Of a DNA stretch of 64,000 nucleotides, positions 37,001 through 64,000 are shown piece after piece. A model generated the notes under the pieces. That model did not search any database. It saw only the letters and a program-made list of their open reading frames with translations, and was not told the origin of the DNA. The translations under genes were made by a program, and so were the position numbers. Each line of letters begins with the position of its first letter. Position 1 is the first letter of the stretch. The stretch comes from Siderastrea radians (Eukaryota > Cnidaria > Anthozoa > Scleractinia > Rhizangiidae): assembly GCA_964017195.1 (NCBI GenBank), contig OZ024892.1:13588071-13652070 (forward strand). The letters run 5' to 3'.

Positions 37001-40000
37001 TTACCTCATATTTTACGACTAACACGCAAAACATTCGCCACAAAACATGAACCTTGGATCGGCCAAGATTTATTCATGAAAAACAAAAGAATCTTGTCTG
37101 AATTCTGAGTAATTTCAGTGGCGATTTGCGGGACTTTCCTGTTTTGTTCAAATACCCTAATTCTTGCTCCAGAATGTAGGAAATGCATTCTAAGAGACCC
37201 AAATTTTCCAAAATTTTATGGGGGAGCATATCCACAGACCCCCTAGAATCACGCGCCTTCAGCATGAGTAGTTCATTCTGCGCCTACTCCTAAAATTTTG
37301 CCACCTACTCAGATTCCTATTGAAAACCCTGGCTCGGTCTAACTAAGCTTTACCATTTATTACTCAAATGTAGCTATTTCACTCCCCCGTCCCCAAAAAC
37401 GCTCATACAGAAATAACTCTTCTTATGTTATGAAATAGTTTACATTATTTTGTAAACAGTTAATGTGTCCTCTTTTTTCTTTGTCCTAATAAAAGCACTC
37501 CCATTACAATGACATCAACTCAGAAAAGTGTTACAGGTAGGGGGAAGGGGTTGGGTGGAAGAGCTATAACAAGGTTGTGTAAGTCGGTAAATTATGATCG
37601 TCCAGGTGAGTAGTCCTGAGAAGGACTGTTTGTGGTGGTGACATTGACTGATGTTTCGACAACCTGAGCGCAAGTCATCATCAGAGTCAAGTGAACTGTG
37701 AATCATCAGTAGATGTTACAGTCTTCACAGCCAATAACATCATGGCTTAACTGACAGATGACCAATAACATCACGAGATCGTTGACCAATCAGAACAACA
37801 AACATAGACTTATAACATCTACTGATGATTCACAGTTCACTTGACTCTGATGGTGACGTCCGCTCAGGTTGTCGAAACATCAGTCAATGTCACCACAAAC
37901 AGTCCTTCTCAGGACTACACTCACCTGGACGATCATAACTTACCGACTTATGATATGACTCCTGGGTTCAAACCATTTACAACAAGCTTTCTGCTATGAA
38001 ACATTACTGCCTGTGAAAACCGGCTGCCTTCATGAGCACTCAAAATTATTGTACTCAAACTACTGTATAAAATATGTGCATTCATGTATGTGTATAGTGT
38101 CTTTTTCTTTGTTTTATCAATAGCAACTTTTGTGGTTACTGTATGATCAAGGGCATCTCAAGAGGTAATTGATTTTAATTGCTACTGTAAATAAAGCATC
38201 AACTTGTACTGTAAGTCAATATACATATATGTACATGTTGCAGGTTAATAATCCTACTCATGCCAAAACAATGCCACCCACCCCACAAAATAAGGAAGAT
38301 AATACAATCCCACTGGAAAATTCTGTAGAATGTACAAAAGATAATGGAATGCTTCTTGGCACTATTCAAAAGCTGACATTTTGAGTCTTGGTCAGCTTTT
38401 GTATTTGTATTTCTCTATGGACATCAATTTTCCTTATTTCATTTCGCCACTCACGCAGTACCACAGTTTCTTTAATCAAATACAGCTGAGTATTTTCTAC
38501 TTGTCAGGTTTTGTTCATGCCAAAATTAATGCTTGGAATAAAATAAACCAGACTAGTAAAAATGCCTAGCCATATTTTACAACCTTCTGCTAGTAAATAA
38601 CACTATGAACATAAAAACACCCAAATTTCCACAACTACAGCCACAATGTATGACATTGAGTATGGAGAATTTCAATTTCCATTGTTAGGTATCCATTAGG
38701 CCTGGGCAATCTTGGCGACTTGCAAGAAATATCACCAGCTCCTGGCCGCCCATCAGCAGAGGAGATCCTCAAAGAAGGTATCAAAGTGAACCAAACATTA
38801 TACAAAGATCAACATGTTTATCCCTACACCTACCTGGCAGGCTATTACTACAGACAGAAGCAGTATATGAAGGCCATGGACTGCTGGGTGAAGGCAGCTT
38901 ATGTCGCTGGAAAGTAAGTTATTAATCAAATATTAACTAACAGACACCTGTCAGAGGTTCACATCAGACACACGTTCATGTCCACTATAAGCCAAAATAA
39001 GTGAACACACTCCTTCAGGTGGATTTCCAATCATGGCCCCAGCCACACAAACACTACATTTTTACTTTCCACAGGCAGACATTCAGTCATGACCTCATCC
39101 ACCCAAACACTACATGATAAACCTTCCAAAGATGGACACACAATCATAGCCCATGTGACACACCAACACCAAACACTTAACATTTCAACCTCCCACTGGC
39201 TGACATTCAGTCACAGGGCTTGTTCTAGAGCGCAGCTTTCCGGGATTTCCGCAATTCGATTAAAAATGCCACATAAAATTTATGTTGGCGTATCAAGTGG
39301 GGCACACAAAATTGTGCCCAAGTACTAATTTTCTGAAATAAAGTATTCGAAAACATCACTGATGATTAGATTGATATGAATGCCACTCTATACTTTGGAA
39401 TTTATATCCTCTCACTGCCTCAATTGCCTTTCTCATCTTCGTTTGTTTCTGTGTTCGTATCTGCACTTTCTTGAGTTGCTTCTCAGTTATTCTTTTTTCT
39501 TCCATTTACAAGGGGCGAGAGCCATTATTTTACGAGACAAGCATCTGGGATTCTGCAGTTACTCAAGTCCAGGCCCTCTCAGTTGCTCTTTTCTTGGGCT
39601 CCCTAACATTACAGAAGGGGGCCCACAAGGCCCTAATTGGCCAATTTCTAGAATAAACCCTGAGTCATGGCCTCAGACACACAAATACATTGTACACCTA
39701 AGTAAACACTGTTTACTTCCCATTCTCAAACTCATTATTAATTCATTTTTTAAACTACCAACCACTGGATGTATAGCACATCATGATCACATGCATGCGT
39801 TTGGATACCCCGCGAAAAACGATATGCCACTCTCCAGTGAGAGTGGCAATAACCACTTAACTAATGTAACCTATGCACATTTCACAATGTGCATAAATTT
39901 AGAAAATAATATTTATTGTTAGTCAGTTGTATCCACTACTTGTACAATGGTTCAGTTATGGCCAGTTCACATTTACGTTTACAAAGCAATTCCTAAACAT

Positions 40001-41662
40001 TTCTAATAAAAATGAACACTGTGGGCAATTTTTTTTGCACTATCTTGTAAATGAGACTTGCTGGGAGGTACACTGTAGAAGGTCCAAGCAGTTTGACATT
40101 CTCTTCTTTTGTTCATTGCTCCAACTGTTCTTCAAGACTGCACACTTGGTGAAGGTAATCTTTGAATTCGTACCCTTCCCGGCATGATAACAGCAAATTT
40201 TGTTACTCGCTTTACTTGCCACTTCCTGACTACCTTCCTGATGTGTTGTGTAGGCCTACACAGTGCCTGTAAGGATTTTTTGTCTCTACAACTTTTAAGT
40301 AGCCGAAACAGGATAATTCCGAAGGTTGTTCTGTTGCTCGACTGAAAAGGATGCCTATGCAAATATGGGCATTGCCATAAATGGTTTGCGAAGAAATGTG
40401 GCATTTTTCTGGCATTGCAAACAAGGAACTACGTGCTATTCAGAAGCTTTTGCTGATAAAACCAGACAGATTTTGCTTGTGAAGTGTTGCTTATCTATTT
40501 TTTATTACACGCGACTGAGAAGTCATATCAACATCTCAGGCTTCTTGTTTCATCAGCGTATCCAAACACCTCAGTTCCTCATATTTCATCAGTTTCTTGT
40601 TGTTTGGATACCCTAATGAAACACTCACCCTCATTGTTGATATATTGCTTAAACAGACTCCTCTCCTTATTGGACACTCAGTTGCCCCATCTAGACACAA
40701 ACACCGCATTTTCAAGCTCCCATCAATGGACATTCTTGTTGTTGTTTTTTTTTTACATATTTTGCAAAAATTATTAAATATTTCTTTTCTTGTGAGCCTA
40801 ACGAGTAAATATGGCATTTGAGCCTAAAATACTTCTCATCACATTTCCTCCCATTAATTGAGCCACCCTTTAACATTACTTCATGTTCTGTCCTTCATAA
40901 TTATTCCACTCAAATATTTCCTTCTGTAGGTACAACTATTCAAAAGGAGATGAGGAGATGTTCAAAGAATTTTATGAAATAGCCAATGACTTTATCCCAA
41001 ACATCCTTAAGGTGACATCTTCCAGCAAAAGTGAAAACAGCACCGCTGCAAAGAATCAAAATCTTGCTGAGGAGCCAAACTTCCTTTCTCTTGTTCTTCA
41101 GTTTTATGACGGCATTTGCTTGTGGGAAGAAGGTAGCCACACCCCTGTGTTACATGCTGACTGGGCAAAGAAGCTTGTACAGTCTTTGTCCAAATTCTCT
41201 CCATCTTGTAGATCTGCATTGTCAACTGCACATGTGGGGAAATTACTGCCAAAACCTGAGCCTGTTAAGAATGATGCACCAGAAATGAAGTCATCTGTGA
41301 GCGATGGTGAATCGTCATCATCTTCAAACAAAGTAGAAAACAGTGCTGTGGCAGCAGCAGGCGTAGAAAACTCTAAAGAACCATCACTGGTGCTTAACTT
41401 AAGAAGTGAAAAAATGAGGGGAATGCGAGATCTACTGACAACTAGCGGCAAAATTAACACCAGTGCAATCAAACTGCAACTTACTGCTCAGTCTCAAGTG
41501 AGTGTGCCCAAAAGTCGAAGGAGGTCATCGTTCAAAACAGATGACTATGTTTATGACTTTGGTGAGGGAGCTGAGGAGGAGGAAGAAGAAGATGAAGAGG
41601 AGGAAGAACAAAGAAGGCCAAGAAAAGCCATGAAGGAAGACCGCGATTTTGTTGCATATTGA
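34081..41662 (+). CDS. MEN1: Menin
   Basis: Five exons: 34081-34441, 35944-36284, 38124-38164, 38689-38913 and 40930-41662; 1701 nt, 566 aa (vertebrate menin about 610). Menin is a nuclear scaffold that links KMT2A/MLL-type H3K4 methyltransferases to chromatin and binds JunD. Diagnostic blocks: [18 protein letters not shown] (N-terminus), SRSYFKD-type [26 protein letters not shown] and [12 protein letters not shown] (central pocket), [56 protein letters not shown]. The C-terminus keeps [11 protein letters not shown] and [18 protein letters not shown] blocks and a basic KSRRRSS, then ends in an acidic run (about 535-550) unlike vertebrate menin. The 34081 ATG is the first in frame. Exon 3 is only 41 nt, the size I recall for human MEN1 exon 5. 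Intron 1 needs a GC donor (GG then GCAAGT). Confidence 0.95.
34442..35943 (+). other. Intron 1 of menin (GC-AG)
   Basis: Begins GCAAGT and ends TTTTCATCACAG. No gene or clear repeat is seen inside. Confidence 0.7.
36401..36900. repeat. Satellite-like array, about five ~107-bp units
   Basis: AGTACTGCTCAGTAG recurs at about 36401, 36509, 36615, 36720 and 36826 (spacing 105-108 bp). Each unit continues TTTCATTTGAATGGTCACAC, GGATTTCATCCACAGACTC, AAAAGTTAGAACCACCTTG and AATAAACAGCACCACAGGAA. It lies in menin intron 2, 117 bp after exon 2. Confidence 0.92.
37580..37950. mobile_element. Long foldback element in menin intron 2
   Basis: Arms of about 140 bp (37580-37717 and 37806-37950) are inverted copies: TAAGTCGGTAA, TATGATCGTCCAGGTGA, AGTCCTGAGAAGGACTGT and AACATCTACTGATGATTCAC with complements in mirror order. 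The spacer contains GACCAATMA-type repeats. No coding capacity. Confidence 0.85.
38960..40750. repeat. Diverged ~55-65-bp minisatellite interrupted by insertions
   Basis: Units with CACACAAACACTACAT and a TCATGGCC / GACATTCAGTCA phrase recur at 38960-39215 and again at about 39663-39720 and 40650-40735, in menin intron 4. A TIR element splits one unit at 39214-39662. Confidence 0.6.
39214..39662. mobile_element. MITE with CAGGGYTTRTTCTAGA ends
   Basis: Left end CAGGGCTTGTTCTAGA; complement of the right end CAGGGTTTATTCTAGA. AGTCA flanks both sides (39209-39213 and 39663-39667), a plausible 5-bp target duplication inside a minisatellite unit. Confidence 0.75.
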
Positions 41663-43410
41663 AATGATTATGTTGGATAGGTGAAGGGGGGGGGGGGGAC
41701 ATGGGTAACATGTGCAGGGGGTGCAGTACTAGTTTCCATTTCAGTGGGAAAATCATGTTTCCTGGCCTTTGCTTCCTAACTTCCAAGGACTTCCCACCTC
41801 TTCTTGTGCATGTGGGGTTCCACCCCCCAGTCATTCCACACGGAGTGGGGTAACATAGAGTAGTTTACAGATACTTGGCCTTAACCATTTCTCACAATTA
41901 GCAATTAGATTGCATGCTTGAGGTCTCTATCAGTTGATGAAACTGGTAGAAACTGAGAATTAGTATTTAGACTATTTAGCATAACCCAGTGACTGCTTGA
42001 TAATCATCAGGTCTCAAAGGGGTGTTCTTTGGAGCCCTGGAGCCCCCAAAAAATTATGTTGATGGAGCCAAGAGCCCAAAAGCCTTTCTCCTAACTGGAG
42101 CTCAGATAAAATTGCTGATTCTTGCTTAATGGATCCCTGGGGCCCTACAACTGCAATTTTTCTGTCTTGGAGGCCTGGAGCCCTACAATTTTTAGCCAGG
42201 AACCCTGGAGTTGTAAACCTTTTAGGACCCTGAAACATTGTTACGTCTACTACTGGTTTTTGCTTTTGGCAATTTTTTGTGTATGCACTCCCAAGCAGCA
42301 GTGGATTGAAGATTTCGGAAAGGGGATTGTAAGTACTAGCAAAAAAGGCAAATGTACTTAGGCCAAGGGGTCTGTTCTGTGGTAGTAAATTTTCTTAGTA
42401 AGATTTGAAAGAGAAGATGGTAAATTATGGAGGTTAAATGCGTGATTAAAAGGGGCAAAAGAAACAAGAGCAATTATTTGTTGTTTTTCTACATACCTCT
42501 CTGCCCTGGTCATTGAAGGGGAAGTTGCAACCCCCTCAAACCTACCCCCAGATCCGCTCTGATAACCCTGGAAAGCAACTGGAGCCAAAATAAGTGGATG
42601 CTGTAAAGCCAGAGAGGTGGAGTAACTTTATTTTTACACGGTTAGATTTACAGCTAGAAGCTTGTGGGGCTGTCGCAGGGGATTGTATCAGAAATTAAAC
42701 CACTACTGCTCAGCCAATCAGATTGCCTGTTTGCCAGACAGTCAGACACTGGGTTATGCTAAATTATAGTTTAGAAGGTGGACCAGTTTCAAATCAATAC
42801 TATTGATGTAGATTATTTACATAGCATAAATGCTAAAATAGGCTCCAAGTCTTAGTCATCATTCTATACATGTACCGGTATATTTGGGAAAACAGGTATA
42901 AAATAATTACTTTTTCAAGTAATATTTACCAAGTTCTGGTGCTGAACTACCAACCAATGCTTGCTATAACTGCTATAATGATCTTAACTGTCTTTGTACC
43001 AGCTTTTTTGTGTGTGCAAATATTATAGCTTAGTATCATACATAAATTTACAATGTATTCTTACTTAACTTCAACCATGGTTTAAGATACATTCATATAA
43101 CATGGAACACTCATTATTACTTGAACAAAAGTATCCTTACATAAGCATAACAGTGTGTGTGTGTGTGTATTTTAACTTGCTGTCAAAATTGACTATTCTT
43201 TTAGTCACTAATTTAATCCATTTACAGGCATCTTAAACTGTAGGATTTTACAAATAGTATGGCCTGTTATATATATTAAGTAGGGGTTACAGTGCTAGTG
43301 GTACGATAGTACTGCGGCTGAATTACAAATGTAGGTCATTACAGCGGATTTCAGTTGAGTGTCAGAAAATCAAAACAATGACTTCTTGGCAACTGCAACA
43401 AACACAAATG
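41663..43410. other. Intergenic downstream of menin
   Basis: Holds the menin 3' UTR, a poly-G tract at about 41687, and a repetitive GGAGCCCTGGAGCCC-type segment at 42000-42240. A GT microsatellite is at about 43153-43170. No gene recognised. Confidence 0.5.
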
Positions 43411-43414
43411 ACTC

Positions 43415-44101
43415 AGGGTGCGTTTCTTTGGGAAAATCCAAATCCGGATTCTTGTATCCAAAAACGGATTTTGCGTTTCTTTACCTAAATCCGAAAATGG
43501 ATTAATCACGGATTAGTGATCTGAAGAATCCACACTCCGAGTGGATACATCAGATCAAATCTAAATCCGGATTTTTAGGATTCATGATCCGTGCGTTTCT
43601 TTGGGGGACGGATCCGAAAATAGTACATCTGTCAAGCGATCTTCCATGCAAATTTACTGGTCTCGCCATATTTTCTCTCGATCTTGCGTGACAAAACATT
43701 CGATCGTGAAAAAGAAAATTCAGATGATTATTCCGTTCCGTATATTTGAAAAGTTTTCTCCAAAAGTACAGACAGAAGCATTGACACGTCAGGATAACTT
43801 CATTTGTGTACCATTTCTGTAATTCAGGGACCAGATTTAGCTAACTGTGAACGCAAATAGCGAGTTCACTTGAACTACTGCAGATACTGTCCTTGTTTAT
43901 AAATTATTTGTATTCCATTCTAGTTGAATTCTTGGGCAGTACGAGAGAAATATCGTTCTGACATATATATTGCGTGCCTCCAGCCTGTCTTGTCATGACA
44001 AAATAATCCTTTTTCGGATTTTGCGTTTCTTTGGTGTCGAAGAATCCATATGATCTGGGATCACAAATCCGTTTTCGGATTTTCCCAAAGAAACGCACCC
44101 T
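43415..44101. mobile_element. 687-bp TIR element with AGGGTGCGTTTCTTTGGG ends
   Basis: The ends AGGGTGCGTTTCTTTGGGAA and its complement are perfect for about 24 bp, and the symmetry extends outward imperfectly (TGACTC / CAGTCA). Sub-terminal ATCCGGATT and TTTTGCGTTTCTTT repeats are present on both sides. It looks like an hAT-type MITE; the target duplication is ambiguous. Confidence 0.75.
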
Positions 44102-44617
44102 CAGTCAATCAGAAATTGAAGTAAATACATGTACCGTGCACCAAGCATGGGAATATGCATGCAAAGAAGGCATAACTGGTTTAAACGTGTGATCAGGCAT
44201 TCTTTTTTCTCTTCTTTAACTTTTTAATTCCGCCCATGCTCCGCAAAAAAAGAATGCCTGATTGCAGGTTAAGATGGTTTTTGTTTCATTGGTTGTTGGT
44301 TGCGAAAGTGGCTTGATTTCTTTAACAATCACAGAGCACAACCGAAGAAAAAGTGGATTACTTTTGATTCTTAGTGTTACTGAAAACCGCTCTAACATAT
44401 TATGGTACTTACTTGTGAGTATTTTACAATGTGACTGTTTTTTAAATAAAAAATCCTTTAGTAATAAATCATTGTAGTTACTACAGTAACTGTTATTGCT
44501 CTAAAACTGTGCAATCAAACAGTAATTATTGATGCAGTTAAGTTAAATAATCTGCATAGCAGGAGTATATATCCCCCCCACCACCATTCTCTCTGTTTTT
44601 CTCCTTTCCCCCACCCC

Positions 44618-45016
44618 CAGGGGGTACTCCCATATATGACTTATATAGGTATGTGCTGCTGTAAAGGGTATGGTTTTCAAGTGGTTTGGTCTGGGTTAGG
44701 ATATAGAAATCAGGGAGTTTTGGTCTAGAAAAGGGTATCAATTACTGGAACATGTTAAGTGGTGTGACAAATTGAGACCAAAATAGGGTTTGAAAAACTC
44801 AGAAATATATGTAAATTCAAACACAGCAACTTTGTTGATTGACAGATCGTTTCCATTGAAAACACTATGTGGTTATATTGGATGGAAGATTTCTGAAACT
44901 GATGGCTAGTCTGGGATAGGGTGGCAAAATGGAGCTGTAAGTGGTCTGGTATAGGGTAAGAGCTTCAGAGTCCCAGCGGCACACCCCCATCGAAAATTTT
45001 CTGAGTAGCCCCCCCA
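44618..45016. mobile_element. MITE with GGGGGTACTCCC end
   Basis: Starts CCAGGGGGTACTCCCATATA and ends near CGGCACACCCCCATCG...AGTAGCCCCCCCA. Contains TTATATAGGTATGTGC and GGTCTGG-type phrases. Same end type as 7957-8366. Confidence 0.6.
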
Positions 45017-45623
45017 GGCCTCCACCCTCCCCACTATCGCTGGTGGCAGGCTAGTACTCAAAGATGTTTGAGAAAAAAGCCCCACCCTGATACAAACCTA
45101 AACTGCATCCCAGGGAGAGGGAAAATCCCTTTTTTCTGGGGGGAGGAGGATACTCAAAGCTTGTGACTATTTATTTTTTCCTGCATACTGAACACTACCT
45201 GACAAGCCTGTTTGCAGATTGTGTCCAATAAAACCATACTTGAATTCATGAATCATGGCCAATAAAAATCGTGAAAACAGTTACAGTTTTTGCTGTTTGG
45301 AATGCAAGTAAGGTGTAAAACTAGGTTGGATCTACCCTCATGAAACGAGTTCTGGACCTCTTATGTGAAATTGAACAGGGTTATCCCCTAAAATGTGTGT
45401 ACTATACCTTCTTTTCAGGGTGAATGATCTTCCTCAGACTTTCTTAAATTTATGTCTTTGTTAGAAATCAGCAAAGATACCTGCTAATTCTACATTACGT
45501 TAACAAAATTGTTAAATCTTTAACTAATTATAACACTAGTAAATAATTTCTACTCAAAGTATAATCTGTTAAAAAAAACTTGATGTAAAACATTCTGTAT
45601 TAATTCTAGGAAGGAGCCTACTC

Positions 45624-46026
45624 CCAGGGGGGCTACTTAACAAAGTTCTATACAGGGAGGCTCCGCCCCGGGGTCCAATCCCTTACCCTTTTATATACCA
45701 TTTTTGACAGAAAAGGTACCCCTTTTGTATACCTCCCATTGAAAAATGGTACCCCCTTCACATACCCTAAGAACACTGCATCCCTTTTCTAAACCCTTGG
45801 AATGCAGTTAATGGATGATAATAGGGAAGAACAGTATTACTGGAAGAGATGTTAACCAGAAAAACACTACTCGAAATATTTTATATAATTAAAGGCCCTT
45901 TTAAATACCTAAATGACAGATTTCCCTACCCTTTCATATACTTCAGCTCGTGAAATCCCTTACCCTTTTGGGCGGAGCCTCCCCGTATAGGCCATTATAG
46001 GGAGTCCCCCTCCCCCCCCCCCCCCA
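45624..46026. mobile_element. MITE with GGGAGGCTCCGCCC inner termini, copy 2
   Basis: TATACAGGGAGGCTCCGCCC at the left is mirrored by GGGCGGAGCCTCCCCGTATA at the right. Large parts match 10567-10991. It ends in a poly-C run. Confidence 0.75.
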
Positions 46027-46899
46027 CGAGCCTACTAGGGTTTCTTAGGCTTGTAGAAGAAGGTGTAACTTTTGATAACAGGTGAAAAAGAGGATGACTG
46101 GGCTTGTTAGAAACCTTTTTTGAAAAAAATATCATGGTCCGCTTTGTCTACCAGAACATAAATCTGAATAGGATAAGAAATGTATTTGCACTTGAAACAA
46201 TGGTGAAGAAAATTCTGTACGGCTGTAAGTTTTGGAGGTGAAGTGGCATAAATGGGTAAGCCATTGGTGACAGATTAGGTAAAACTATCGATATAATAAT
46301 ATTCTTTCTCAAAAGCTTGCAAACATTTTCCATGAAAAAGCTTTGTCTCAACTTACAAACCTGCCCCCCTGCATTTAATTGCAAGTGTTCCCCCTACTCC
46401 CACCCCCAGTGAATTAAAAAAAAAACATTTCTACTTAGTGCAGAACAAGAGGAAAGACAAAACGTTCATTATTATTTCTTTCCTTACTGTGGGATAAAAT
46501 TAAGGAAAAAGTTCAGTTTTTGAAAGCAGTGAAGAGCTTGCAGTTCTATTTTCCCTACCCACCCCTCCCTAAGCATGAATAAAGCAATTGCCTCGTTGTC
46601 AGACTACTAGGACAATGCAAATTTGTTGGAAGAAATTTGAGGCGAGAAAGGGGAAGATGTAGATATCGCCATGATTTGGCACATTTTTTCTTCATAATGG
46701 AGTTGAATAACTTGGTGAAGCAGAGAATGTGGATGTATTCATTTAAAGAACGTTTGGGAAAGCAAATCTAACGTTGGAGCGTAATCTTGAAGGACAAACT
46801 GTTGAGTTTTGAGTCAACGACATTTTGGGAGACGCCATTTTGTAATTCTAATTGAATCGAGCTTTCCATCAATCGCGGATACACTCCAACGGAAAAAAC

Positions 46900-64000
<17,101 letters not shown>

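Noticed and set aside
39797..40565. Possible TIR element with TGTTTGGATAC ends
   Set aside because: Only about 11 bp of inverted similarity and no target duplication; too weak to call.
41104..41834. Minus-strand frames opposite menin exon 5
   Set aside because: Antisense shadow of a well-supported coding exon; the poly-Ser/Pro look comes from the complement of the acidic run.
42000..42240. Possible inverted-repeat element around GGAGCCCTGGAGCC
   Set aside because: The phrases repeat but do not form clean mirrored termini.
46148..46384. Minus-strand 78-residue frame
   Set aside because: No splice, family or promoter support; surrounded by repeats and homopolymers.

Overview
The window is animal nuclear DNA, AT-rich, with short exons, large introns, GT-AG splicing and very many small inverted-repeat transposons. 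The four gene families and the repeat types (a ~107-bp 'AGTACTGCTCAGTAG' satellite, GGGGGTACTCCC-ended MITEs, a tRNA-derived SINE) look like a stony coral or related anthozoan. The host is inferred from pattern familiarity, not from a search.

Layout. (1) 1-22.9 kb: a tandem family of three plus-strand short-chain dehydrogenase/reductase (SDR) genes of the retinol/17-beta-hydroxysteroid dehydrogenase type, each built on the same three-exon plan. Copy A (3044-9609) and copy B (11592-14630) are intact. Copy C (18031-22837) has lost most of exon 1 at the edge of a nested transposon. A small divergent minus-strand transcript candidate (1986-2229) sits upstream of A, and a candidate 65-residue two-exon gene (21039-21398) lies inside copy C. 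(2) 24.3-30.6 kb, minus strand: a complete 10-exon eIF5 gene (438 aa). (3) 34.1-41.7 kb, plus strand: a complete 5-exon menin gene (566 aa), head-to-head with eIF5; its first intron appears to use a GC-AG donor. (4) 46.9-61.7 kb, plus strand: the 5' part of a kinesin light chain gene, running off the right edge. It has a possible 9-nt microexon and a possible alternative terminal exon.

The genes do not form a pathway. eIF5 (translation start-site selection), menin (chromatin scaffold) and KLC (kinesin-1 cargo adaptor) are housekeeping neighbours; the SDR cluster is a local expansion. The intergenic and intronic space is a dense record of non-autonomous DNA transposons. Several are flanked by TTAA, several are nested, and comparison of SDR copies B and C lets some insertions be ordered relative to the duplication. 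All exon boundaries were set by eye from splice signals, reading phase and family resemblance; none is confirmed by transcripts.
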